Shown: one piece after another, positions 1-6,494 of the stretch | Position numbering within the stretch: the stretch's first letter is position 1 | Layout: each line of letters starts with the position of its first letter | Assembly: GCA_900553525.1 (NCBI GenBank) | Contig: USDZ01000057.1 | Coordinates: 1-9,631, forward strand | From: an uncultured Oscillospiraceae bacterium | Lineage (GTDB): Bacteria; Bacillota; Clostridia; Oscillospirales; Acutalibacteraceae | Direction of reading: 5' to 3' | Length of the DNA: 9,631 bases | The notes under the pieces: generated by a model | Database searches by the model: none | What the model was told of the DNA's origin: nothing | Seen by the model: the letters and a program-made list of their open reading frames with translations, nothing else | Translations under genes and position numbers: made by a program

Positions 1-407
1 GCCTCGGTATAGGGCACGCTGCCGTCAAACTCTAGCGTGATCTGAGGTTTGCGCCCCTTGCCTGTGGAGGCAAGATAAGAGAGATGGATTTCATAGACCC
101 CGCTTTTGTCGGCGGAGAAAGTCCACTCCACGTACCCACCGGTCTCGATCCGGATGGCGCTATCGCCTTCCATTTTTTCCGAAAGGGCGGGGGAAAGAAC
201 GGCGTCAGCCACGTTCAGGGAGAGGGTCACATCGGCAGCGGGACGGTCCTCAATGGTGGCGAGGTACTTCACGAAGCTGTCCGATCGTCCGCTGTAATCG
301 GGAATATTTTGATCGTCATCCTGCGCCGCAGCTGTCGTCCCGGAGAAAAAGGGCACGGCGATCAGCAGCGCCATGAGAACGGATAACCCGGATTGTAATC
401 GTTTCAT
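1..407 (-). CDS. Large ABC solute-binding protein, N-terminal part only
   Basis: The first 135 codons of a secreted protein are present; the gene continues past the left edge. Residues 1-28 form a Sec signal peptide: MKR start, a hydrophobic core (LMALLIAVPFF) and an AAA-Q cleavage site near residue 28. There is no lipobox and no cysteine in the visible part. Residues 37-50 (YSGRSDSFVKYLAT) and a beta-rich segment with GGYVEWTFSADKSGVYEIHL and then ITLEFDGSVPYTEA resemble, from memory, the N-terminal galactose-binding-like module of large (about 900-1000 aa) extracellular solute-binding proteins of clostridial and Paenibacillus sugar ABC transporters. It lies 32 bases after the ROK-like gene, so it is probably the last visible gene of the operon, with permease genes expected beyond the edge. 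An AAAGGA motif sits 12 bases before this ATG; an in-frame ATG at 419 abuts that motif directly and is the alternative start. It could instead be another secreted carbohydrate-binding protein. Confidence 0.62.
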   Translation of the reverse strand, partial: MKRLQSGLSVLMALLIAVPFFSGTTAAAQDDDQNIPDYSGRSDSFVKYLATIEDRPAADVTLSLNVADAVLSPALSEKMEGDSAIRIETGGYVEWTFSADKSGVYEIHLSYLASTGKGRKPQITLEFDGSVPYTE

Positions 408-439
408 GTTTCGGTCCATTCCTTTCGTATTACCGCAGG

Positions 440-1378
440 TTATAGACGAGTGGGTCCGTTCATGGTGGTGGAATGTGCCGCCTGCATCACGCTCCGCTGG
501 CGGTCGGGCTCGCCGGTCGAGACCGTTTCTTGTTTCTTAAAGTGGTCGAGGCAGAGCCGCACCGAGCCGAGAGGGGCTGCGTCGGCTCCGAGAAGGCCTT
601 CCCGGACGGGCACACAGATTCCCCGGGCGGCCATTTCTGTTTTGAGAAGCGGGCACAGAGATTCAAACCAGACGGCCAGTTCTCCGCTTACGAGGATGAT
701 CTCGGGTTTTTTCAGCTCGTCCACATGGCATAACGCCTCTGCGAGCCGCGCCGCAAATTCGCGGATGACCACTGTGATACCCGGATGGCCCTTCCGGTAC
801 AGCTCTTGATATTCTTCAAAACAGGCGCTGTGTCCAAGGGCCTGTTCCAGATGATGGGATAGGCCGTCCGCGGAGATGGCGGCACCGCTGTCCGGAAGTG
901 AGAGGAGAAGGCGGGCGCGGTCGGCCGCAGCATCCGGCTGGAGTTGGCCGTCGATCATAGCAGCAAATTCCACTTCACTATTCAGCCTGATCAGCACAAC
1001 ATCCCGGTACTTTTTTGCCGCTCCGAGCCAATGCTCGCCAATCAAGGCCGCATTGGCGCAGTTTTCCACATACACCTCGGTGTCAAGTACCGACTGGACC
1101 AGAGCCCGCAGGTCGGTGCCGAGAAAACCAGGGATTACGGTTTTCGTAACCAGGCCGCTTTGCGGGCTGATCTGCCCGGAGGCAACGATGCCAACGCAAT
1201 CAATGCCGGCGTTTGGCTGCGCCAGGGTATTAATTAAGGATTGGATATTCTGAATATAGGGGATCGCGCCATTTTCCGCTGAAACAGCCATTCGTGCGGT
1301 ATTGAGTATACGGCCGTTGTGGTTGCACACCAACCCCCGAATACTAGACCTTCCGCAATGAAGTCCCATGATTTTCAT
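440..1378 (-). CDS. Degenerate ROK-fold protein, probably not a kinase
   Basis: This 312-residue protein has the ROK (repressor, ORF, kinase) fold but lacks its chemistry. The N-terminal phosphate loop, normally like GIDIGGTKI, reads GLHCGRSSIRG (residues 5-15). The catalytic NDAN motif reads NCAN (106-109), so the catalytic Asp is Cys. The GTGxGGG loop reads NSEVEFA (133-139), and the GH plus CxCGxxGCxE zinc motif is absent. Conserved scaffold remains: ANAALIGE after the NCAN site, IDGQL (142-146) and IILVSGEL near 227-234. There is no N-terminal winged helix, so it is not a classical ROK repressor of the NagC/XylR type. The start at 1378 is preferred because GAGG lies 6 bases upstream; an ATG at 1390 has no such site. 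It sits 50 bases after the AraC gene and 32 before the solute-binding protein gene. A sugar-sensing or partner-binding role is an inference. Confidence 0.72.
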   Translation of the reverse strand: MKIMGLHCGRSSIRGLVCNHNGRILNTARMAVSAENGAIPYIQNIQSLINTLAQPNAGIDCVGIVASGQISPQSGLVTKTVIPGFLGTDLRALVQSVLDTEVYVENCANAALIGEHWLGAAKKYRDVVLIRLNSEVEFAAMIDGQLQPDAAADRARLLLSLPDSGAAISADGLSHHLEQALGHSACFEEYQELYRKGHPGITVVIREFAARLAEALCHVDELKKPEIILVSGELAVWFESLCPLLKTEMAARGICVPVREGLLGADAAPLGSVRLCLDHFKKQETVSTGEPDRQRSVMQAAHSTTMNGPTRL

Positions 1379-1428
1379 GACTGGCCTCATTTCTACTACA
1401 AAGTTATTGACGGCGAACCGGGTGCCCC

Positions 1429-2334
1429 TCAGGGAAGTTCACTCGTATGTGCCTCGTTTTCCTGCTGTTTAAGCATATCCCGATACTCAGAAGGAGACAT
1501 GCCAAAATGGTTGCTGAAGGCCTTGCTGAAACTGTTGAGCGTCTTGTATTTCAGCAGGTTTGCAATATCCTTGCTCTGCATCCCCATCTTGAGCAGGCTA
1601 ACCGCCTTATCAAAGCGTTTCTCGTTGTAATAAGCCTGCAGGGATTTACCCACGACCTTGGTGAAAAGACGGGAGATATAGGTATAACTGTATCCCACCT
1701 GGTTGCTGATGTCGTGGAGGTATTCGATGGCGCAGATATTGGCGTCGATATAGTTGATGATCGAATAAATCAGCCGGCTCGCCTGCTCCGTCGACGGTCC
1801 AGAAATATAGCGCTGCGGTTTCTTGCGGTTGAAAGCCCGATAGGCCAGCAGCAGGATCTGGTAAATCGAGCTGCGTATGAGTTCCTGCGCCACGTCATCC
1901 TTGGTCATCATTTCGTTGAATGCGGCGGAAAAAGAGGCGTTGATGTCGAACAGATCCTCTACCAGAGGTTGCTCACAGGCATCCAACGATTTTTTGATCG
2001 CCGTCCACATCGGGTCCATATGAGCGCGGTCAAAATCGAATCCGATATAAAAATACCGTATAGGATCCATCAGATCAGACCGAATATGGTGGATTTCACC
2101 CGGGCGATTGAGATAGAGTTGTCCCTTGCGGATCGGATATTCGGGGCCGCCGCTTGAAATGGTGCCGCATCCCCCCACCACACAGGTGATCTCATAGCAA
2201 TACTGCTCATGGTCTTTGACCAGGTATCCGGGATCGCATCCAATGTCCCCAATCTGCCAAAGCAGGACCGGACCGTAGCGGACTGGTTCGGAGACATATT
2301 CATTATCAAAATGAAACTTCAGTCCACGCAGCAA
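1429..2334 (-). CDS. AraC-family transcriptional regulator
   Basis: The protein has 301 residues, the usual length for AraC/XylS regulators of sugar genes. Residues about 15-100 form a cupin-like sensor, with a typical IRKGQLYLNRPGEIHHIRSD segment at 68-87. The C-terminal DNA-binding domain has two helix-turn-helix units: about 203-240 (ISNQVGYSYTYISRLFTKVVG) and about 253-285 (SKDIANLLKYKTLNSFSKAFS, then FGMSPSEYR). The start codon is TTG: a perfect GGAGGAG lies 6 bases before it and no upstream ATG fits. The gene is inside the operon, 27 bases after the DUF5107 gene, so the regulator is made together with the enzymes it most likely controls, giving a feedback loop. The effector is unknown; by analogy it is a sugar from the imported substrate. 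Confidence 0.9.
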   Translation of the reverse strand: MLRGLKFHFDNEYVSEPVRYGPVLLWQIGDIGCDPGYLVKDHEQYCYEITCVVGGCGTISSGGPEYPIRKGQLYLNRPGEIHHIRSDLMDPIRYFYIGFDFDRAHMDPMWTAIKKSLDACEQPLVEDLFDINASFSAAFNEMMTKDDVAQELIRSSIYQILLLAYRAFNRKKPQRYISGPSTEQASRLIYSIINYIDANICAIEYLHDISNQVGYSYTYISRLFTKVVGKSLQAYYNEKRFDKAVSLLKMGMQSKDIANLLKYKTLNSFSKAFSNHFGMSPSEYRDMLKQQENEAHTSELP

Positions 2335-2340
2335 AGGGCA

Positions 2341-2347
2341 CTCCTCC
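2341..2347 (-). promoter_or_regulatory. Strong ribosome binding site for the TTG start of the AraC gene
   Basis: On the minus strand GGAGGAG is followed by six bases and then TTG at 2334. This is the strongest Shine-Dalgarno match in the short gap, and it supports a TTG initiation codon for the regulator. An overlapping GTG at 2341 is out of frame. Confidence 0.7.
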
Positions 2348-2361
2348 GTTTCTGGTCCTGT

Positions 2362-4344
2362 CTAAACGTCGGCTACCCCCATCCGGAAATCGAGGAAAGC
2401 GGGGGGCTGCACGGTAGACTCGTCGAATGGTTCACCCCGGTTTTTATGTTTTTGTTCTTCCACGTAAAACCACAGGGAGGTCAGCGACATTTCACCTTCT
2501 CGGATAATCGGCACTACCAGGCAGCCGTTTTCATACAGGAGCTCCTCGGCTTTGTCCAGTTCCCCAAGATGCGCGTAAGCGCTGGCCAGGTAGAATTTGA
2601 GCTTCCCATCCTGCCGGAGCGGCAGGGGCAGGGCGGCATAGCGTTCTACGATTCGGTCGTATTGTCCGCACTCCTGCAAAAACCGGAACACATCTCGGGC
2701 CAGAGAAATGTCGTTGGGACGCCGGTCCATAGCCTCCAGGAGATAGGGAACGCCGCCTTCGGTATCCTGCTGCGCGTATCGGCAGACCGCCAAAGCGTAA
2801 AGGTTCCAGCACGCCGGCTGCAACTCCCGGGAAGCCTCAAAGCACGCCTCCGCCTCGGGATAGGCGCCCCGGCTTATAAGGAAAAGGCCTTCCATGTACG
2901 CGGCATACCAATTCTGCTCATCCCGCTCTCGCGAACGCCGTACTAAGGCAAACCAGGCGTCGTCCACAAGATAGGAGGGAGGAACCTCGTCAGGCTGGGG
3001 ATTCGGCAGCCGGCCGGTTTCAAGGAGCGTCATCCAGTGCCGCTGGGGGGCTCCCGGTTCTCCAAACTCCAGGTGTTCGGGCAGCAACCGTTCCCCACTC
3101 TTCTGCCGGCGGAGGTTTTCGAGGGCGCCGAATCCGGATCCACTTTGGATGAGGACCCCTCTTTTGAACACATAGTCTGCCTGGGAACGCGTCAAATACG
3201 CCTCTAGGAAATCTGCAGATACACACTTTTCGAGCTGGCACTCCACTTCACGGCGGGCCTCCGGCCAGCCGCCATGGACTTTAGCCGGGTCGGCGGACAT
3301 CGCGCCGTAGCCCTCCACCCATTCCCAAGCCGAGCGGGGCGGCATGGGAATACACTCGTACTGCGTGCGCGCGAGCCCGGCCTGAATTTCAGCGTAATCG
3401 CCGGCCTTATCCGTCAGAAACCGCTGCCAAGTATGTCCGCCCTCGCTTTGTCCCCATACAAATAGCTTGCGTCCTTTTAAACGGCGGGTGGAAGTCTGAA
3501 TCAGCCCATAGCCGTCCTTGTCCAGACAGGCGATGTATTTTCGGTTCTCCTCCGGGATACGGTAGAAGTAATCCATCGAGCACTCGGTGTTGACCGGATA
3601 GGTGACATCCTTGCCCGCCCGCATCGGGATCGGGGTTTTTGCCACCGTACTCCAGAAGCTGTAATAGGACTCATCTGTCGGCACCACGATGCGGCGGTCT
3701 GGGGTCTCGGGCACCGCGATATTACTCCACCAATACATGGGGATGGTCTTATCCTGCAGATTGGTGATCCGCATCCGACACAACAAGAGAGGGGAACCCT
3801 CCGGCAGCGAAAAATCCATCTGATAAGTTACGCCGCGCAGCCGCTCATACTCGTACATCCGCAGGATAGGGGTGCCGTCCTCGGCTTCGAGGCGGGCCGT
3901 GAACAACGGCTCACAAGTGAAGGGGCTGTGCCCGATCATGCCGATGTTCCATTCCACCCCACCGCTGAACCAGGCGTTTCGCAGCGCAAGGTTGCAATAG
4001 CGCACCACGTCGTTGACGTACAGCAACTCCCGCCCCGTCTTTTTATCAAACAGGGACCACAGCCGTCCGCCGAGTTCCGGCAGAAACACCGCTCGCAGAA
4101 AATCGTTTTCCAGCACCGCCGTGCGAAAGGTATGGGGATCGAGCGCACGGTCGTACAGGTCCTGTTGGTTATAGGGAAAGATGCTGCGGATTTTCCCAAT
4201 GTCAAAGAAAATTTCATCATCCTCGTCCAGCCGGGCGCTTTTTTCGGTTTGTACATTGAGAACAGGCAGGATGGATGGCAGACTGCTCTCTCCACCTAGA
4301 TGGCCAGACCGAATGGTCAGCTTGTCAAATGTCAGTGTTGTCAT
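2362..4344 (-). CDS. DUF5107 protein with C-terminal TPR-like repeats
   Basis: This 660-residue cytosolic protein has no signal peptide. Residues about 70-350 match the DUF5107 pattern: ENDFLRAVFLPELGGRLWSL (79-98), KKTGRELLY (101-109), WFSGGVEWNIGMIGH (125-139), then WGQSEGG and WEWVEGYG near 297-347. The early strands look like an aldose-epimerase or GH-type beta-sandwich that binds a sugar; this is inferred from PELGGR plus the conserved Trp, Glu and His residues. Residues about 478-605 form TPR-like helical pairs (GAYPEAEACFEASRELQPA; GELDKAEELLYENG). The start at 4344 is chosen because GAGGAG lies 10 bases upstream and the protein reads MTTLTFDKLTI; the longer open frame to 4443 runs through the previous gene. 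It overlaps the DUF4838 gene by 20 bases, implying translational coupling. DUF5107 genes commonly sit beside glycosidase and transporter genes. An enzymatic role in glycan processing is likely but unproven. Confidence 0.85.
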   Translation of the reverse strand: MTTLTFDKLTIRSGHLGGESSLPSILPVLNVQTEKSARLDEDDEIFFDIGKIRSIFPYNQQDLYDRALDPHTFRTAVLENDFLRAVFLPELGGRLWSLFDKKTGRELLYVNDVVRYCNLALRNAWFSGGVEWNIGMIGHSPFTCEPLFTARLEAEDGTPILRMYEYERLRGVTYQMDFSLPEGSPLLLCRMRITNLQDKTIPMYWWSNIAVPETPDRRIVVPTDESYYSFWSTVAKTPIPMRAGKDVTYPVNTECSMDYFYRIPEENRKYIACLDKDGYGLIQTSTRRLKGRKLFVWGQSEGGHTWQRFLTDKAGDYAEIQAGLARTQYECIPMPPRSAWEWVEGYGAMSADPAKVHGGWPEARREVECQLEKCVSADFLEAYLTRSQADYVFKRGVLIQSGSGFGALENLRRQKSGERLLPEHLEFGEPGAPQRHWMTLLETGRLPNPQPDEVPPSYLVDDAWFALVRRSRERDEQNWYAAYMEGLFLISRGAYPEAEACFEASRELQPACWNLYALAVCRYAQQDTEGGVPYLLEAMDRRPNDISLARDVFRFLQECGQYDRIVERYAALPLPLRQDGKLKFYLASAYAHLGELDKAEELLYENGCLVVPIIREGEMSLTSLWFYVEEQKHKNRGEPFDESTVQPPAFLDFRMGVADV

Positions 4345-6043
4345 GTTCGATTGGCTCCTCTGATTCGGAATGGATTTGGGCATCCTGCAGACTTTGCCTG
4401 ACGATGTCTTTTGCCTTGTTCCACAGGGAGATCTGGTTTTCAACCCGCAGACGTTCGCGCTCGCTTAGCAGAGGCCGTATTTCTTCCACGCCGGCGAGAA
4501 TTCGGTCGATCCGCCCCATCGCTTCGGGTGTGTAGAGTTCGTAAGGTTCAGGCATATGCCAGGCAATGCCTTTGGCATGGCAGTTTCTGTTGATGTCGGC
4601 CAAACCGCTGTAATAGGAGAAAAGAACATCCGCTGCGGGACCAAACAGCTTTTTACAAGCATCCATCAGGATCTCGGATGCCGTCGGCCGGTTATCCCAC
4701 ATTCCCTTGGCCGCTACATACCACAAAGGCCAGCGCAGGGGATAACTCGCCTCGGTATCGTGATAACTTTCCACCGGGCCCTGATCGTAGTAGATATACC
4801 GGGCGCCGAGCGTATCCTTGAAGCAACGCTGGTTGCGGGTGGCGAGATCCCCCTGCACCCAAGGAAGATCCTTCCAAACCGGGTTCGCCGCCGCCGGACA
4901 ATACCACTCCCAGATGGAAACGTTCTGGCAATCGGTCATCTCGATCCATTTTCTGGCGTTTTCCAGGAAGGGCCGGGCGTAATAGGTGTGTCCAAAATCG
5001 TATGTGTATCGAATATGATACCCGCAATCCGGCCCGGTATCCACCGCATGAAACATACAGGATTCCTTGCAGAACATCAGCATTACATTTTTGTGCAGAG
5101 GAATTTTGACACGAGGCGGATCGTAGGTGGGAAAATAAATGAAAAACATCAACTGCCGGTCGGGATGCTTCTCTTCCAGCCCCTCGGCGATCTGGTTGAC
5201 AAACCGGACCATGGTTTCGCCAGGGGTTCCCATTTTGCGGCATTCCTCACATTCGCAGAAGCCCTCGAAAAAGCCATCGTTCGCGGACAGAGCCGCCTGG
5301 GTGCAGTCGGGATGCTCTGTGAAATACTGATCCACCTTCCGGATGGTCTCCTGCACCACTTCGGGATTGGAGTAGCACATCTGCCACCAATCGATGTAGG
5401 GATTGCGCTTGCCGTCCACCAGACAGTACCATTCGGGATGCTGCTCGAAATACTGTTCCCGGGGGAAGAGGGCGTGGTAGGCGTGGTCGATCTGCTTGTT
5501 GCTGCCTCCCATGTACCAGCGGCGCGCCAAATCCGGATTTTTCTGGAATACCCAAGTCTGTCTGGATTCAAACGCAGGGGTGTAGTCGATATGTAGGTGC
5601 CCGACGGCGATGGTCTCCTTATGAGGGATCACCTGCCAGAGTTCTTCGGGTCCGAACCAGCCGCAACCGAGTTTTTCGAGCAACATAGTGACGGCGAATC
5701 CGGTGCCGGTAAACACCTCATCGTCGTTCCCGAGTAGGACGAGGCAGTCTCCTTGCCGCTGGACGAGCACCCGTTCGTTTTCGGGATACCCGTGGGGCGT
5801 TTCAATCCCCAGCGCCACGGTTTCACGGGATTCACCCACCAGGATACGGGCGCCTTCCACAGGAGTGGTGTCGCTGACGATGGGGAGACGGGCCCCGCTC
5901 ATCTGCTCCAGGATGGAACAGAGATCATCGGCCGCAGCTTTAGCCTTTTCTGTCGGTTGTTCAGAAAGTACGATAACGGCACGCGGGGTTCCCTTTTCAA
6001 TGAGAACCAGATCCGGATACACCGGCGTGCGGTTGCCTACCAT
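4325..6043 (-). CDS. DUF4838 glycoside hydrolase-like protein (cytosolic)
   Basis: The protein has 572 residues and no signal peptide. Residues about 22-147 form the alpha/beta domain that precedes the barrel in GH67/GH20-like enzymes (KAAADDLCSILEQMSGARLP; TGFAVTMLLEKLGCGWFGPEELW). The rest is the DUF4838 barrel: HPEWYCLVDGKR, then CYSNPEV, SANDGFFEGFCECEEC (253-268), RFVNQIAEGLEEKHPDRQ and WEWY (378-381). D256 and E379 are candidate acidic active-site residues, a guess from position. C263, C265 and C268 form a CxCxxC cluster typical of the family. From memory, some DUF4838 proteins belong to GH163 (endo-beta-N-acetylglucosaminidases), but those are exported whereas this one is intracellular. 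The start at 6043 is preferred because AGGAGG lies 7 bases upstream; ATG at 6085 (AAGGGA, 5-base gap) is possible. It is the first gene of the operon, and its stop overlaps the next start. Confidence 0.83.
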   Translation of the reverse strand: MVGNRTPVYPDLVLIEKGTPRAVIVLSEQPTEKAKAAADDLCSILEQMSGARLPIVSDTTPVEGARILVGESRETVALGIETPHGYPENERVLVQRQGDCLVLLGNDDEVFTGTGFAVTMLLEKLGCGWFGPEELWQVIPHKETIAVGHLHIDYTPAFESRQTWVFQKNPDLARRWYMGGSNKQIDHAYHALFPREQYFEQHPEWYCLVDGKRNPYIDWWQMCYSNPEVVQETIRKVDQYFTEHPDCTQAALSANDGFFEGFCECEECRKMGTPGETMVRFVNQIAEGLEEKHPDRQLMFFIYFPTYDPPRVKIPLHKNVMLMFCKESCMFHAVDTGPDCGYHIRYTYDFGHTYYARPFLENARKWIEMTDCQNVSIWEWYCPAAANPVWKDLPWVQGDLATRNQRCFKDTLGARYIYYDQGPVESYHDTEASYPLRWPLWYVAAKGMWDNRPTASEILMDACKKLFGPAADVLFSYYSGLADINRNCHAKGIAWHMPEPYELYTPEAMGRIDRILAGVEEIRPLLSERERLRVENQISLWNKAKDIVRQSLQDAQIHSESEEPIEHDNTDI

Positions 6044-6050
6044 GGATGTC

Positions 6051-6056
6051 CCTCCT
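6051..6056 (-). promoter_or_regulatory. Ribosome binding site fixing the DUF4838 start
   Basis: A consensus AGGAGG on the minus strand stands 7 bases before ATG 6043. It lies inside the open frame that extends further upstream, which is why the longer versions of the protein (from 6085 or 6289) are judged less likely. Confidence 0.6.
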
Positions 6057-6153
6057 ACCTCTATATATAGAGTTGCTAAATTCATATTGATCCCTTGCTG
6101 TATGTTCAGCATAGCATACAAAAAATCACGTCTCAAGCACTCGGGGCCCTTCC

Positions 6154-6169
6154 GTTGTATATTCACAAC
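6154..6169. promoter_or_regulatory. Inverted repeat, possible operator
   Basis: GTTGT, six bases, then ACAAC form a two-fold symmetric site about 35 bases downstream of the predicted -10 box of the operon. Its placement suits a repressor or regulator site, but the arms are only 5 bp, so chance is possible. A separate 10-bp palindrome, CTATATATAG, lies at 6061-6070. Confidence 0.25.
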
Positions 6170-6202
6170 CACCAAAGCAAAAAGTGACAACCGGAGGATG
6201 GT

Positions 6203-6231
6203 ATTGTACAAAATAAGTCGGTTGCTGTTGA
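6203..6231 (-). promoter_or_regulatory. Candidate sigma-A promoter of the glycan operon
   Basis: On the minus strand a -35-like TCAACA (6226-6231) and a -10-like TACAAT (6203-6208) are separated by exactly 17 bases. They match the consensus at 4/6 and 5/6 positions. Transcription would start near 6196, giving a leader of about 150 bases before ATG 6043. It lies downstream of the terminator at 6303-6348, as expected for a new transcription unit. Confidence 0.45.
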
Positions 6232-6302
6232 AAACAGGCTGTTTTGAGCGAATTTTCTCTCTGTTTTGGAAGTGTGCGGAGCCCCTCACCGGCTCACGCC
6301 TA

Positions 6303-6348
6303 AAATAAAAAAGTGGCGAAGGCCTCCATCGAAATGGAGGTCTTCGCC
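6303..6348 (-). terminator. Intrinsic terminator after the GrpB-pyrophosphatase gene
   Basis: A 15-base arm GGCGAAGGCCTCCAT (6315-6329) faces ATGGAGGTCTTCGCC (6334-6348) across the loop CGAA, with one imperfect pair. On the minus strand the hairpin is followed by ACTTTTTTATTTTA, a good U-rich tail; the plus-strand side has no T tract. It therefore ends transcripts coming from the 6495-7949 gene pair and insulates the glycan operon. Confidence 0.88.
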
Positions 6349-6381
6349 CTGGATTTGTTGACCATCTTGTTAAAATGTCGG

Positions 6382-6465
6382 TTACATCGTCCGATTCATC
6401 ATAATCGAGGTTCCCGAAAGGTACACGGAACGGTTACAGGATCGTTGTAGCCCTTCCTTTTCCAT
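6382..6465 (-). CDS. Possible 27-residue small ORF
   Basis: On the minus strand ATG at 6465 is preceded by GAGG with a 7-base gap and opens a 27-codon frame starting MEKEGLQRSCNR and ending in MMNRTM at a TAA. It lies between the GrpB-pyrophosphatase gene and that gene's terminator, so it would be on the same transcript. There is no hydrophobic segment and no recognised family. The ribosome binding site is the only positive evidence; a chance frame in a long 3' untranslated region is just as plausible. Confidence 0.22.
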   Translation of the reverse strand: MEKEGLQRSCNRSVYLSGTSIMMNRTM

Positions 6466-6494
6466 AGGAGGTCCTCTTCAGCTCAATATTTCGG

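Larger units (their letters stand above)
6044..6302. other. Upstream and leader region of the glycan operon
   Basis: This 259-base stretch holds the predicted operon promoter, the inverted repeat and the leader. It contains an open minus-strand frame continuous with the DUF4838 gene, but its translation has no family-like features and no good ribosome binding site at its far end, so it is treated as non-coding. Together with 6349-6494 it makes up most of a gap of about 450 bases without a confident gene. Confidence 0.5.

Noticed and set aside
440..1378. Annotation as an active sugar kinase or XylR-type repressor
   Set aside because: The catalytic Asp, phosphate loops and zinc motif are missing, and there is no DNA-binding helix-turn-helix.
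1447..2157. A 236-codon plus-strand open frame opposite the AraC gene
   Set aside because: The AraC protein on the other strand is unmistakable; the opposing frame reads as an antisense shadow.
4345..4443. N-terminal extension of the DUF5107 protein by 33 residues
   Set aside because: It lies wholly within the end of the DUF4838 gene in another frame and has no ribosome binding site; GAGGAG before 4344 explains the start.
4556..5596. A 346-codon plus-strand open frame opposite the DUF4838 gene
   Set aside because: It mirrors a well-supported gene, shows no family features, and has no strong start signal.
6044..6289. N-terminal extension of the DUF4838 protein by up to 82 residues
   Set aside because: The extension has no family resemblance, covers the predicted promoter and leader, and contains the AGGAGG site that serves ATG 6043.
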